From Nonomuraea turcica (GTDB lineage: Bacteria; Actinomycetota; Actinomycetes; Streptosporangiales; Streptosporangiaceae): DNA of 64,000 nucleotides. Shown here in pieces: positions 6,755 through 15,318 of the stretch (positions are counted from its first letter, which is position 1; each line of letters begins with the position of its first letter). The stretch spans positions 186,001 to 250,000 of the forward strand of contig NZ_JAUZQF010000010.1 of the NCBI RefSeq assembly GCF_030718205.1. The letters run 5' to 3'. The position numbers were made by a program, and so were the translations under genes. The notes below the pieces were generated by a model that saw nothing but the letters and a program-made list of their open reading frames with translations, was not told the DNA's origin and did not search any database.

Positions 6755-8341
6755 TCAGAGCCGGGCTCCGACGTCGGCGCCGTTGGCGGGGCGTAGGAAG
6801 GTGGAGGTGCGGATCGAGCCGTCGGCGTTGCGCGGCCCCGTGATGATGCTCGGGTCGGTGCTAGCGAACGACCAGCTGCCGCCGAGGTTCCACGAGTTGC
6901 CGGTGCCGCTGGAGTTGGCGCCCAGTGACACGTTGGCGCCGTTGGCGACGGCGAGGTTCTTGGTCAGCGTCGCGTCGGCGTCGGCGAAGTCGAAGCCGGT
7001 GCCGGGGTTGTCCCAGGCGGTGCAGTGGTCGATCACCATCTGGCCGGGGTTGGCGTTGTCGATGAAACCACCGGTGGCGTTGTCCCATGCCATGCTGTTG
7101 CGGACCACGTGTGCCGCCGGCAGATCCTCGTCTCCCCCGCCGAGCTTGAACCCGTTGCCGTCACCGGTGTAGTCGGGCAGGTTCCAGCGGTTGAAGCCGT
7201 TGCCGTAGGCGATGCTGTTCTCCACCGTCACCGGGGACAGGAACTCCCAGAAGTCCAGTCCGTCGTCGGAGTTGTTCCACAACCTGGCGCCGCGCACCAC
7301 ATTGCCGGTGCCGGAGCCCTCCTTGATGGCCAGGCCGTCGGCGCTCTCCCCGTTGTTGCGGGGATCGCGGTTGCCGTACGCGTCCAGGTTGATGATCTGG
7401 TTGTTGCTGGACACGCCCTGGAGGTGCAGGCCGCTTTCGTAGTTGTCCCGCGTGATGAGACGTTCGAAGACATTGTTGTTGGTGTCGAGGCCGAAGACGG
7501 CGTACGGGCCGTTGATGATCTCCAGGCCGATCAGCCGCCAGTAATCGCCCTCGATGTGAATGGCCCCGCGCTCCGGGCGCGGGATGCTGCCATCGACCGG
7601 GGCCGGGGTGTGCGGCATGTTCTCGCCGTCGATGACGACGCGCTCCCCGTTGTAGGTGGTCATCGTGATGGGGGCGCTCGCGGTGCCGTTCTTCAGCAGC
7701 TGGATGTTGGTGCTCGGCGCGTACGTGCCGCCGCGGAGGAGGATCGTGTGCCCGGGCTGCGCTAGGTCGACCGCGCGCTGGATCGTCCGCAGCGGTTGGG
7801 CCAGGGTGCCGGCGTTGCTGTCGTTGCCGTTGGTCGCGACGTAGAGCGTGGTGCCCGGCGGTGTCGTGCCGTCGGTGGTGACGTCGATGAAGTCGATGTT
7901 CGGCAGGCCGCCGGAGGCCGTCGGGCTGAACCGGATCGTGTTGCTCCCGGAGCTCACCGAAACGCTCACCGTCTTCGTGACCCACGTCGACCACGCGCCG
8001 GTCCCCTCGAACGACACCGACTGCACGGTCGAACCGTTGACCATCAAGGTAGCGGGCCGGCTCGTCGTGGTCCCGTTGGCGAAGCGGACCGCCACCGTCG
8101 CGGCGCCCGCGGCCGGCGCGTTCACCGTGAACTGCGCCGCCGCGCCCACCGCGTTGGCGGCGTTGCAGAAACCGGTCCCCGAGTAGCCGGAATGATTGGA
8201 GTCGATGGTGCCGTCGCACGTCGCGGGGGCGGTCTCCGCCTCATAGCGGGTGGTCGCCGCCGCCGCCGTGGCAGCGGGTAATGCCACGAACGCACCGGCT
8301 GCCAGGGCGGCGCATGCGATGAACGGTCTCAGTCTCATCAT
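6755..8341 (-). CDS. secreted pectate lyase, polysaccharide lyase family 9 type, with N-terminal CBM
   Basis: A 528-residue secreted protein starting at ATG 8341 (or 8338), behind GGAGAAGG. A signal peptide ends in an Ala-rich segment near residue 30. Residues about 32-155 form a CBM6/35-like beta-sandwich (RYEAETAPATCDG to PNIDFIDV). From about residue 165 the enzyme begins with the YVATNGNDSNAGT entry motif and runs as a right-handed beta-helix with SADGLAIKEGSG and NNSDDGLDFW, which match the lysine and aspartate signatures of PL9 pectate lyases. It would cleave polygalacturonate outside the cell. A LacI-type operator lies 26 nt before the start. Confidence 0.88.
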   Translation of the reverse strand: MMRLRPFIACAALAAGAFVALPAATAAAATTRYEAETAPATCDGTIDSNHSGYSGTGFCNAANAVGAAAQFTVNAPAAGAATVAVRFANGTTTSRPATLMVNGSTVQSVSFEGTGAWSTWVTKTVSVSVSSGSNTIRFSPTASGGLPNIDFIDVTTDGTTPPGTTLYVATNGNDSNAGTLAQPLRTIQRAVDLAQPGHTILLRGGTYAPSTNIQLLKNGTASAPITMTTYNGERVVIDGENMPHTPAPVDGSIPRPERGAIHIEGDYWRLIGLEIINGPYAVFGLDTNNNVFERLITRDNYESGLHLQGVSSNNQIINLDAYGNRDPRNNGESADGLAIKEGSGTGNVVRGARLWNNSDDGLDFWEFLSPVTVENSIAYGNGFNRWNLPDYTGDGNGFKLGGGDEDLPAAHVVRNSMAWDNATGGFIDNANPGQMVIDHCTAWDNPGTGFDFADADATLTKNLAVANGANVSLGANSSGTGNSWNLGGSWSFASTDPSIITGPRNADGSIRTSTFLRPANGADVGARL

Positions 8342-8366
8342 CCTTCTCCAAGGGTCACCGACGTAC

Positions 8367-8380
8367 GGTAAGCGCTTTCC
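8367..8380. promoter_or_regulatory. LacI-family operator-like site before the PL9 lyase gene
   Basis: GGTAAGCGCTTTCC is a near-perfect dyad centred on CG with AAGCGCTT core, the usual form of LacI/GalR-family operators. The same core occurs as GGTAAGCGCTTGCC at 17422-17435 before the dehydrogenase/ABC operon. A LacI regulator is encoded at 26778-27788, but which protein binds is unknown. Confidence 0.6.
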
Positions 8381-8586
8381 AAACGCGTGGGAGGAGTGAA
8401 GCACAGGGGGTCGACGGCGAGAAGCCCTCAAGGGCGGCGCGACCTCCCGGTTCGTCATCCGGCCAGGTCAAGCCGCCTGCCCAGCACCTGCTCGAGTTGC
8501 AGGTGCGCGGTGAAAGTTTCATGGCCGGCGCCGCACTCATCAGCGATCGGCCGGTTTTTGTCGCAGAGCGCCGCTACCGTGAGGGC

Positions 8587-9555
8587 GTGGCTGCCACCGA
8601 GACGAAACAGGCCGCGCCGACGCTCCTCGCCGCGGCTCAGGCGGGTGATTCCGGGGCCTTCGCCGACCTGGTCGCGCCCCACCGGCAGAGCCTGCATCTG
8701 CACTGCTACCGCATGCTCGCCTCGGTGGAGGAAGCCGAGGAGGCGCTGCAGGAGACGCTGCTGCGCGCATGGCGCTCTCTGGGCGGCTACCAGGAGCGGG
8801 CGCCGCTGCTGCACTGGCTCCACCGCATCGCCACCACCACCTGTCTGAAGGCCATCACCGCGCGCGGGCGCAGACCGGCGACCTTGGCGGAGGTCTCGCA
8901 CCTGCAGCCCTACCCCGACCGGCTGCTCGACCGCGTCGACCCGGCCGACGCGGTCGAGCTGCGCGAAAGCGTGCGGCTGGCGTTCGTCGCCGCCCTGCAA
9001 CTGCTGCCCGCGACCCAGCGCGCGGTGCTCATCCTGCGCGAGGTGTTGTGCTGGAGCTCCGCGGAGGTGGCCGAGTTCCTCGATTCCAGCGTGCCGGCGG
9101 TCAACAGCGCGTTGCAACGGGCGCGGGCGACCCTGCGCTCGGCCGATCCGCCGCGACAGCCGACGTTGGAGGCCTACGACCGAGAGATCGCCGAACGGTT
9201 CATCGCCTCCTGGCGGCACCTCGACCTCGACGCGCTGGCGGCGCTGCTACGCGAGGACGCGATCTTGCGCATGCCGCCCGAGCCGGTCGAGATCGTCGGC
9301 CGGGACGCCGTCTGCCGATTCTTCGCCACCACCCCAGCGGAGGGCCGGCTGGATCGCATCCACCTGGTCGCGACCGCCGCGAACGGGCAGCCGGCGCTGG
9401 CCGCCTACCTACCGGACGCCACCGACACGTGCCAGGGCTACGGCATCATGGTCCTCACCACGACCCCGGCGGGCATCGCCGAGATCACCGGGTTCCCCGA
9501 CCAGGCCCTGTTCGAATGGTTCGGCCTGCCGCAGGAGTCTGCGCTCCTCCGGTGA
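8587..9555 (+). CDS. large ECF sigma factor with SnoaL-like C-terminal domain (TIGR02960-like)
   Basis: About 322 residues from GTG 8587; an ATG at 8521 is an alternative start. Region 2 includes LHCYRMLASVEEAEEALQETLLRAW, then the subgroup hallmark LQPYPDRLLD, and region 4 is VLCWSSAEVAEFLDSSVPAVNSALQRAR. The C-terminal 120 residues form a SnoaL/NTF2-like domain starting at RFIASWRHLDLDALAALL. Such sigma factors generally lack an anti-sigma partner and the C-terminal domain is thought to regulate activity. A second member of the same subgroup faces it at 10213-11169. Confidence 0.88.
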   Translation: MAATETKQAAPTLLAAAQAGDSGAFADLVAPHRQSLHLHCYRMLASVEEAEEALQETLLRAWRSLGGYQERAPLLHWLHRIATTTCLKAITARGRRPATLAEVSHLQPYPDRLLDRVDPADAVELRESVRLAFVAALQLLPATQRAVLILREVLCWSSAEVAEFLDSSVPAVNSALQRARATLRSADPPRQPTLEAYDREIAERFIASWRHLDLDALAALLREDAILRMPPEPVEIVGRDAVCRFFATTPAEGRLDRIHLVATAANGQPALAAYLPDATDTCQGYGIMVLTTTPAGIAEITGFPDQALFEWFGLPQESALLR

Positions 9556-9566
9556 GCCGCCCCGCC

Positions 9567-10155
9567 TTACGCCTGATGCGCGGCCGGCGTCTCCTCCAGG
9601 GTGGGGTGGCCGGCCGTACCGCGCGAGGACCGCGGCGCCGGACTGCTCTACTGAGCGGCACTCCAGGTGTGTGGCCGGGCCGTCGGCAGGAAAGAGCCGG
9701 TCGCCGGCGCCGAGGATCGTGGGGAAGGTCAGGAGCCGATACTCATCGATCAGGTCCGCGGCCATCAGCGCGCGCACGACGCTCAGGCTGCCGGTGATGA
9801 TCACATCGCGCTGCTCGCGCTTCACGGTGTCGAGGAGGTCTCCGTCGATGACCTGGGAGTTCACCCACGCCGACGGGTCGGTCAGCGTACGGGAGGCGAC
9901 CAGCTTCGGCACGGCGTTCATCCGCGCCGAGAACGGGTCGTCGCGCCCGGGCCAGATCCGGGAGAACACCTGCCAGGTCGTGCGCCCCAGCAGCATGACC
10001 CCCTCGTCCAGGGTGCTGCCCAGCCGGAACTTGTCGCCGGCGACAGCCTCGGGACCGTGCCGGAACGCCCAGCCGCCGTTCAGCGTGCCTCCGGACCCGT
10101 CAGGGTCGGACACGATCCCGTCCAGGGTGATGAACTGGATGACGATGACGCTCAC
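9567..10155 (-). pseudogene. RibD/DHFR-like reductase with a frameshift near its 3' end
   Basis: From GTG 10155 (preceded by AAAGGGA) the product reads VSVIVIQFITLDGIVSDPDG, LLGRTTWQVFSRIWPGRDD, ITGSLSVVRALM and LLTFPTILGAGDRLFP, all family signatures. After VLARYG near 9618 the main frame runs on antisense through the neighbouring sigma gene to 9409 and looks non-coding. The alternative frame encodes AGHPTLEETPAAHQA with GC-rich third positions and stops at 9567, just beyond the sigma stop at 9555. A 1-nt shift within about 9609-9620 is the best explanation. Same-strand neighbour of the sigma and hemerythrin genes. Confidence 0.65.
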
Positions 10156-10212
10156 GATGGGTGTCCCTTTCGCTCGGTGCTCACCCGTACGTACCGGCGG
10201 CATCGGCCCGGC

Positions 10213-11169
10213 TCATCGCGCCTTGCGAAACTCCTCGGAAGAAATTCGCTCGGGCAGGTCGAACGCCTGGAACACGCGTGGATCGGCGAACACGACGTTG
10301 TGCGCGACCCGGCCACCGGTGACCGTCAAGACCTGGAGCGTGTGCAGCCGCTGCCCGCCGCCGGGCTCCGGCGCATACGCGGCGAGCGTGGGCTGCCCGT
10401 TGGCGGTGAGCCGGCGCATGGCCCAGCCCGGCCCCCACATCTCGAACACGCGGTCCATGAACAGGCCGTAGTCGCGGCTCCCCCGATACCACAGCGGCAC
10501 CGGCGGCATCTCCATGATCGCATCGTCGGTGAGGAGCCGCACGAGCCCGGGGACGTCGGCCGCTTCGAAGGCCCGCATGTACCGCTGGATCACCGCGCGC
10601 ACCTCGGGATCGTCCGGCTCGGCGACCTCGCCGACGTCACCGGCATCCGCGAGGGCGGCGCGGGCCCGCTGCAGTGCGCTGTTGACGGCCGTGACCGTGG
10701 TCTCCAGCTGCGTGGCGACCTCTGCGGCGCTGAACTCCAGCACCTCGCGGAGCACGAGCACGGCACGCTGCCGCGGCGGCAGGACCTGCATCGCCGCCAC
10801 CAGCGCCAGCCGCAGGTCGGCCCGCGCCCCCACGTCGAACCGCGCGTCAGGGAACGGCTGCAGCCACGGGATGTCGAGCGCCGGCGTCAGCGGCGCCCCG
10901 GGGTCGTCGCTCGGCGCTCCCAGCCCGGACGGCAACGGCCGGCGCGCACGCCCCTCCAACGCGGTCAGGCACGCGTTGGTCGCGATCCGGTACAGCCAGG
11001 TCCGTACGGAGGCACGCGTGTGGTCGTACCGGTCGCGGGCCTTCCACGCGCGCAGCATCGTCTCCTGCACCAGGTCCTCGGCCTCGTGAAACGAACCCAG
11101 CATCCGATAGCAGTAGGCCACCAGTTCGCCCCGGTAAGGCTCGAATTCCATGAGCCCATCATGGTGCAT
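10213..11169 (-). CDS. large ECF sigma factor with SnoaL-like C-terminal domain (TIGR02960-like)
   Basis: Up to 318 residues; the conserved sequence starts at the internal ATG at 11151 (MEFEPYRGELVAYCYRML). It has region 2 (AEDLVQETMLRAW), the IPWLQPFPDARFD hallmark, region 4 (FSAAEVATQLETTVTAVNSALQRAR) and a C-terminal SnoaL-like domain (VIQRYMRAFEAADVPGLVRLL). It lies between a hemerythrin gene, whose stop overlaps its start by 11 nt, and a RibD-like reductase 58 nt downstream, suggesting one operon. Genes for small reductases commonly accompany this sigma subgroup. Confidence 0.88.
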   Translation of the reverse strand: MHHDGLMEFEPYRGELVAYCYRMLGSFHEAEDLVQETMLRAWKARDRYDHTRASVRTWLYRIATNACLTALEGRARRPLPSGLGAPSDDPGAPLTPALDIPWLQPFPDARFDVGARADLRLALVAAMQVLPPRQRAVLVLREVLEFSAAEVATQLETTVTAVNSALQRARAALADAGDVGEVAEPDDPEVRAVIQRYMRAFEAADVPGLVRLLTDDAIMEMPPVPLWYRGSRDYGLFMDRVFEMWGPGWAMRRLTANGQPTLAAYAPEPGGGQRLHTLQVLTVTGGRVAHNVVFADPRVFQAFDLPERISSEEFRKAR

Positions 11170-11653
11170 CCCTGTTCCGCGCGGCTCCCGACCGCCGGCC
11201 GAGCGGCGCCATGTTCTTGGCCCTCGTCACCTGGCCGCCCAATTCCAGGAGCTGGGCCTCGGAACAGGCCTGCCGCAGCCGCGGGAACAGGTCGTTCTCC
11301 TGCTCCCGCACGTGGTGGCGGATCTGGCCCATCAGCCGCTCCAGCGTCGGCCAGAATGCCGTGTCGGACGACTCCAGCCCTTCCAACTGCTTCATCGTCC
11401 GCTCGGCGGCGGCGTGCTCGGCGATCTCCGCATCCGCCAGCGCGTCGCCGCCCGGGACGTGCTCGCGCACCGCCGGGTACAGGTACGCCTCCTCCGCCAC
11501 CGAGTGGCGCACCAGTTCGATGACCACCTGCTCCGCCAGGGTCTCGGCCTTCTCGTCGATCCGGCCGACCATATGCTCCAGCCGGCTGAACAGCTCCTCG
11601 ACCTCGCGGTGGTCGGCGACCAGGACCGCGATCACATCCTGTTGTTCGCTCAT
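11159..11653 (-). CDS. hemerythrin HHE-domain protein
   Basis: A 164-residue helical protein. The metal ligands of the HHE fold are visible as DHREVEELF, RHSVAEEAYLYP, EHAAAERTM and RHHVREQENDLFP. Such proteins bind a di-iron centre and respond to O2, NO or oxidative stress. The C-terminal 20 residues are basic and look disordered. It is probably first in an operon with the following ECF sigma gene (11-nt overlap), which suggests a redox input to that sigma factor. The start at 11653 has GGAG about 8 nt upstream. Confidence 0.88.
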   Translation of the reverse strand: MSEQQDVIAVLVADHREVEELFSRLEHMVGRIDEKAETLAEQVVIELVRHSVAEEAYLYPAVREHVPGGDALADAEIAEHAAAERTMKQLEGLESSDTAFWPTLERLMGQIRHHVREQENDLFPRLRQACSEAQLLELGGQVTRAKNMAPLGRRSGAARNRDAP

Positions 11654-11696
11654 CGGCGGGCTCCTTCGACCGGGATCAAGTCGCGGATCAGGGACG

Positions 11697-11951
11697 TCAG
11701 GTCGCCGATCGGACGTTCTCGCGGACGTCCTTGGTCGCCACGCCCAGCAGTTTGCCGGTCAGATCGATCAGTGCGCGGCCCACGGCCAGTTCTTCACCGA
11801 TCTGCGGCGCGGGCGGGTCAGCCGGATTGCGGTGAGCTTCGCCGCACCCGGTCAACCGCACGTCGGCTGGGCTGGTCAAAGTGACGTACGCGGTGGCAAG
11901 ATCGCCGGTCTCGGCGATGTCGATCTGAATGGACCATTGTCTGTCGGCCAT
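11697..11951 (-). CDS. DUF1876 small protein
   Basis: An 84-residue protein matching DUF1876: an N-terminal strand WSIQIDIAETGDLATAYVTL, then LTGCGEAHRNPADPPAPQIGEELAVGRAL and a C-terminal helix. The family is common in actinobacteria, has a dsRBD-like fold prediction and is often near stress or hypoxia genes; the function is unknown. I take the ATG at 11951, which has GAGGTGAG about 7 nt upstream, rather than the GTG at 11960. Confidence 0.82.
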   Translation of the reverse strand: MADRQWSIQIDIAETGDLATAYVTLTSPADVRLTGCGEAHRNPADPPAPQIGEELAVGRALIDLTGKLLGVATKDVRENVRSAT

Positions 11952-12109
11952 GGGTCTCACCTCACTGGTACCTCACTGTCGCGCTACCCCAGGTCATGTG
12001 GGCAAACGCGGCTCGCCGAGGTAGCCGGGCAGCGCGGCGCCCGCCGAACGCCCGCTCGCGAGCGGCGTTCCGATCAATAGGCCCAGGAAAGCCTAATTTG
12101 ATTCAACTT

Positions 12110-12124
12110 CGATCACTTTCGATC
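12110..12124. promoter_or_regulatory. candidate operator CGATCA-N3-TCGATC before the heparinase-like gene
   Basis: CGATCACTTTCGATC lies just upstream of a -10-like TACTAT (12127-12132), 30 nt before the ATG at 12154. The same motif occurs as CGATCAATATCGATC at 17337-17351 in front of the other two operons of this locus. The repeated TCGATCA units resemble DeoR-type sites, and a DeoR-HTH regulator is the second gene here. Confidence 0.5.
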
Positions 12125-12153
12125 GCTACTATGGGGGCGTCGCGAGGAGGACC

Positions 12154-14106
12154 ATGACGAACACTGCAACCGGCTCCGCGGGCTGGCGGACGGAGAGCGG
12201 ACCGGCGGAAGACGGGGCGGTCGGTCCTCTGCGTACCGTCTGGGGGGCCGCGATGTCGCCGGAGGCCCTGGTCCGCAGCCTGCTGCCGGCTGAGGCGGCG
12301 CTGCCGGTCCCACCGGCGGGGGACGCCGCCTGGGATCAGATCCGCAGGTCCGGCGCGCTGGCCGCCGTACGGGAGCGGGCGGAGGCAGAGCTGGGCACGC
12401 CCTGGCCGCAGCCGCTGGCCTCGCAGTACGCGCGTTACTTCCGTGACGGCAACCGCACCCGCTACGAGAGCCAGGTGTTCGAGCGCCAGGACCGGCTGAC
12501 CCGGGCAGTGCTCATGGCGGCGAGCGGCGAGGCGGGCGGTGAGCAGAAGTGGCTGGACGAGGCCGCCGACGGGATCGTGCAGTTGTGTGAGCAGAGCTCG
12601 TGGTGCTGGCCGGCGCACGAGGACACCTGCCGGCCCCGTGGCACGGTCCTGCCCGATGTGGCGACACCCTGCCTCGACCTCGGCGCCGCCGACGTCGCCG
12701 CCCAGCTGGCGTGGGCCGACCAGGCTCTCGGCGACCGGCTGGCGGAGCGCTATCCCGGGTTGCGCGAACGCGTGCGGGCGGAAGTGCGCGTGCGGGTGCT
12801 CGACCCGTTCGTCCAGCGGCGCGACTGGCACTGGCTGGGCCTGGACGGCGATGTGCACAACTGGTGCCCGTGGATCTGCGGCAACGTGCTCGTCGCCGCG
12901 CTGCGCCTGGCCGAGCCTGGGTGGGAGCGGGCCTGCCAGGTCGCCTGGGCGGTGGCGGGCCTCGATCGTTACCTCACGGCGCTGCCGGCCGACGGCTCCG
13001 TCGATGAAGGTTATGAATACTGGTGGAACGGGGCATGCCGGGCGCTCGAGGCGCTCGACCTCCTGGAGCACGCCACGTCGGGGCGGCTCGACGCGGCGGA
13101 CGTCCCGGTCGTGCGGGAGACGGTCCGGTTCCCGCACCGCATGCATCTGGGCGGGCCGTGGTATCTGAACCTCGCCGACGCGCGGGCTCGGCCGCCGGCC
13201 GACCGGCCGTGGCAGGTGCTGCACCGCTGGGCTCGCCGGCTCGGCGAAGTGGACGCCCGCCGGCACGCGGAGTCGCAGCGTACGCCGGGGATCCGCGCCT
13301 CCGCCGAGCTCGGGCGGGCGCTCTGCGAGCTGGCCGATGACGCGTGGCAGCACGCCGAGCGCGGCGAGCCGCCTCTCGTGGCCGGGGTCTGGCTGCCGGG
13401 GACGCAGGTCGGCCTCGCGCGTACGGCGGGCGGGACGGCGCGCGGTCTCGCGCTCGCGGTCAAGGGCGGGCACAACGGGGAGCACCACAACCACAACGAC
13501 GTCGGGTCCGTGGTCGTCGCCGTGGACGGGGTTCCCGTGCTGGTCGACGCGGGGCGGCCGACGTACACGGCGCAGACGTTCGGGCCGGACCGTTATGCGA
13601 TCTGGACGATGCAGAGCACCTGGCACAACGTTCCCGAGGTGCGGGGCGCCGCGCAGGGGCAGGGGCACGGGTTCCGGGCCCGCGACGTGCAGGTGGTGGA
13701 CGAGCCCGGCCGGTTCGAGGTGCGGCTGGACCTGGCCGCCGCCTACCCCGTACCCGAGCTCGAGCGTTGGTGGCGGACGGCGTCGCTCGATCGGCGCGCG
13801 TCACGCGTGACGATCGGGGACTCCTGGAGCTTCACCGGGGACGGCGACCCGAGCGTGCTGCATTTCCTGCTGAACGGGCAAGTGGAGCAGCCGTCCGCCG
13901 GGCAGGTCGTCGTCCGGCCGCCGGACGGCGCGCGGGCGGTGCGCCTCGCGTGGGACCCTGAGGTCGCGGCGGCCGTGCTCACCGTCCGCATGCTGGAGGA
14001 CCCCATGCTCTCCGAGGTGTGGGGCGAGCGGCTGACCAGGCTGGAGCTGCGCCTGCCCGGCACGGCGCGGGGCGCTTTCGAGGTCCGCGTGGGGGTGGGG
14101 GAATGA
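12154..14106 (+). CDS. heparinase II/III-like family protein
   Basis: A 650-residue protein without signal peptide. The N-terminal half is an alpha/alpha toroid; the C-terminal half carries the heparinase II/III beta-sheet signature GGHNGEHHNHNDVGSVVVAV followed by VLVDAGRPTYTAQTF and TWHNVPEVRG. Polysaccharide lyases of this fold cleave uronic-acid glycosidic bonds by beta-elimination. Cytosolic location suggests it acts on imported oligosaccharides. The ATG at 12154 follows GAGGAGG. It overlaps the downstream regulator by ATGA. The exact substrate cannot be read from sequence; the nearby PL9 lyase hints at pectic or related uronides. Confidence 0.82.
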   Translation: MTNTATGSAGWRTESGPAEDGAVGPLRTVWGAAMSPEALVRSLLPAEAALPVPPAGDAAWDQIRRSGALAAVRERAEAELGTPWPQPLASQYARYFRDGNRTRYESQVFERQDRLTRAVLMAASGEAGGEQKWLDEAADGIVQLCEQSSWCWPAHEDTCRPRGTVLPDVATPCLDLGAADVAAQLAWADQALGDRLAERYPGLRERVRAEVRVRVLDPFVQRRDWHWLGLDGDVHNWCPWICGNVLVAALRLAEPGWERACQVAWAVAGLDRYLTALPADGSVDEGYEYWWNGACRALEALDLLEHATSGRLDAADVPVVRETVRFPHRMHLGGPWYLNLADARARPPADRPWQVLHRWARRLGEVDARRHAESQRTPGIRASAELGRALCELADDAWQHAERGEPPLVAGVWLPGTQVGLARTAGGTARGLALAVKGGHNGEHHNHNDVGSVVVAVDGVPVLVDAGRPTYTAQTFGPDRYAIWTMQSTWHNVPEVRGAAQGQGHGFRARDVQVVDEPGRFEVRLDLAAAYPVPELERWWRTASLDRRASRVTIGDSWSFTGDGDPSVLHFLLNGQVEQPSAGQVVVRPPDGARAVRLAWDPEVAAAVLTVRMLEDPMLSEVWGERLTRLELRLPGTARGAFEVRVGVGE

Positions 14107-15233
14107 CCGTGTCCGATTCGCCGGGAGCGCTGCCGGACGAGCGCCGCGCCCAGATGGTGGAGTTGCTGCGCCGACGCGGCGTGGTGCGCGTCAGCGAGTT
14201 GGCGACCGAGCTGGACGTCTCGGCCATCACGATCCGGCGCGACATCGCGCTGCTCTCGTCCCAGGGACTCATCCGCCGGGTACGCGGCGGCGCCGTGCTC
14301 CACGACGGGCCGGTGGCCGAGACGCTCGCCGGCGCCACGGAACCGGAGGACTCGCGGGCGCCCGACGCGGCCCACGCGGAGGAGCCGCAGGTCACGATCG
14401 GCATGGTAGTGCCGTCGTTGAACTATTACTGGCCGGACGTGATCCGCGGGGTCCGTGAAGCCGCCGCGGCGGCCGGCGCACGCGTCATCCTGCGTGGCGC
14501 CACCTACCGGGCCACCGACGAGCGCCGCCACCTCTCCCGGCTGGTCGAGGCGGTGGGCGTGGACGGCCTCCTGGTCGCGCCCACCACGACCGGCGACGAA
14601 GGGAAGGAGCTGGTGCGGTGGCTGCAGGAAGCCGACATGCCCATGGTGCTCATCGAGCGCACCGCCGCCTCCGGTTCTTACCACGAGGCGATGGAGTCGG
14701 TGGTCAGCGATCATGCGCTCGGAGCCGGGATGGCCGTGCGGCACCTGGTCGAGCTCGGCCACCGGCGGGTCGGGCTGGTCACCACCATCCGGAGCCCCAC
14801 CAGCCCGCACGTGCGGCGCGGCTGGCGGCAGGCGTGCGAGGAGTTCGGCCTGCCGCTGGACGACACCCTGGACTTCAACACGGTCGATCAGTTCCATCCC
14901 GAGTGGCCCAGGACGGTCGAGAATGTGATCGACCAATGCGTCGACTCTGGGACGACGGCGCTGCTCATCCACTCGGACCCGGAGGCGATCGACCTGGTCG
15001 AACGTTGCCAGGAGCGCGGCATCCGCGTGCCCGGCGATCTCGCCATCGTGACCTACGACGACGAGGTGGCCGAGTTGTGCGACCCGCCGTTGACCGCTGT
15101 CCGCCCGCCCAAGACGGCCATCGGGCGGGCGGCCTTCGGGCTGCTCGCCGAGCGCCTGACCGACCCGGAGCGCCCCACCCACCGCATGGTCATCGAGCCA
15201 CGCCTGATCGTGCGCTCGTCCTCGGCGTCATGA
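14103..15233 (+). CDS. hybrid regulator: DeoR-type HTH with LacI-type sugar-binding domain
   Basis: A 376-residue transcription factor. Residues about 14-66 are a DeoR winged helix (RRAQMVELLRRRGVVRVSELATELDVSA, RRVRGGAVL); residues about 98-370 form a periplasmic-binding-protein-like sensor as in LacI (IGMVVPSLNYYW, GLLVAPTTTG, LGHRRVGLVTT, LAIVTYDDEVAELC, TAVRPP). The start overlaps the heparinase-like gene (ATGA). It probably senses a uronide-derived sugar and controls this locus through the CGATCA-N3-TCGATC sites. Its last ten codons are part of a 41-bp tandem repeat that duplicates the stop codon. Confidence 0.85.
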   Translation: MTVSDSPGALPDERRAQMVELLRRRGVVRVSELATELDVSAITIRRDIALLSSQGLIRRVRGGAVLHDGPVAETLAGATEPEDSRAPDAAHAEEPQVTIGMVVPSLNYYWPDVIRGVREAAAAAGARVILRGATYRATDERRHLSRLVEAVGVDGLLVAPTTTGDEGKELVRWLQEADMPMVLIERTAASGSYHEAMESVVSDHALGAGMAVRHLVELGHRRVGLVTTIRSPTSPHVRRGWRQACEEFGLPLDDTLDFNTVDQFHPEWPRTVENVIDQCVDSGTTALLIHSDPEAIDLVERCQERGIRVPGDLAIVTYDDEVAELCDPPLTAVRPPKTAIGRAAFGLLAERLTDPERPTHRMVIEPRLIVRSSSAS

Positions 15234-15307
15234 GCATGCCACGCCTGATCGTGCGCTCGTCCTCGGCGTCATGAGCATGCCACGCCTGATCGTGCGCTCG
15301 TCCTCGG
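15198..15307. repeat. 41-bp tandem repeat, three copies, straddling the regulator stop codon
   Basis: Units begin at 15198, 15239 and 15280; the last is partial and diverges after 28 bases. Each unit contains the codons for RLIVRSSS plus an in-phase stop, so the real 3' end of the regulator gene is present three times in a row. The copies are nearly identical, which implies recent slippage or duplication. Confidence 0.9.
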
Positions 15308-15318
15308 GGTCGTAGCGT

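Noticed and set aside
9409..9566. C-terminal extension of the third RibD-like protein as a real domain
   Set aside because: It is antisense to the sigma gene's 3' end, rich in Arg/Gly, and a better-coding alternative frame ends at 9567.
9667..11523. 618-codon open frame on the plus strand
   Set aside because: It is a mirror of the genuine minus-strand sigma and hemerythrin genes; its translation is Arg/Gly/Pro-rich noise.
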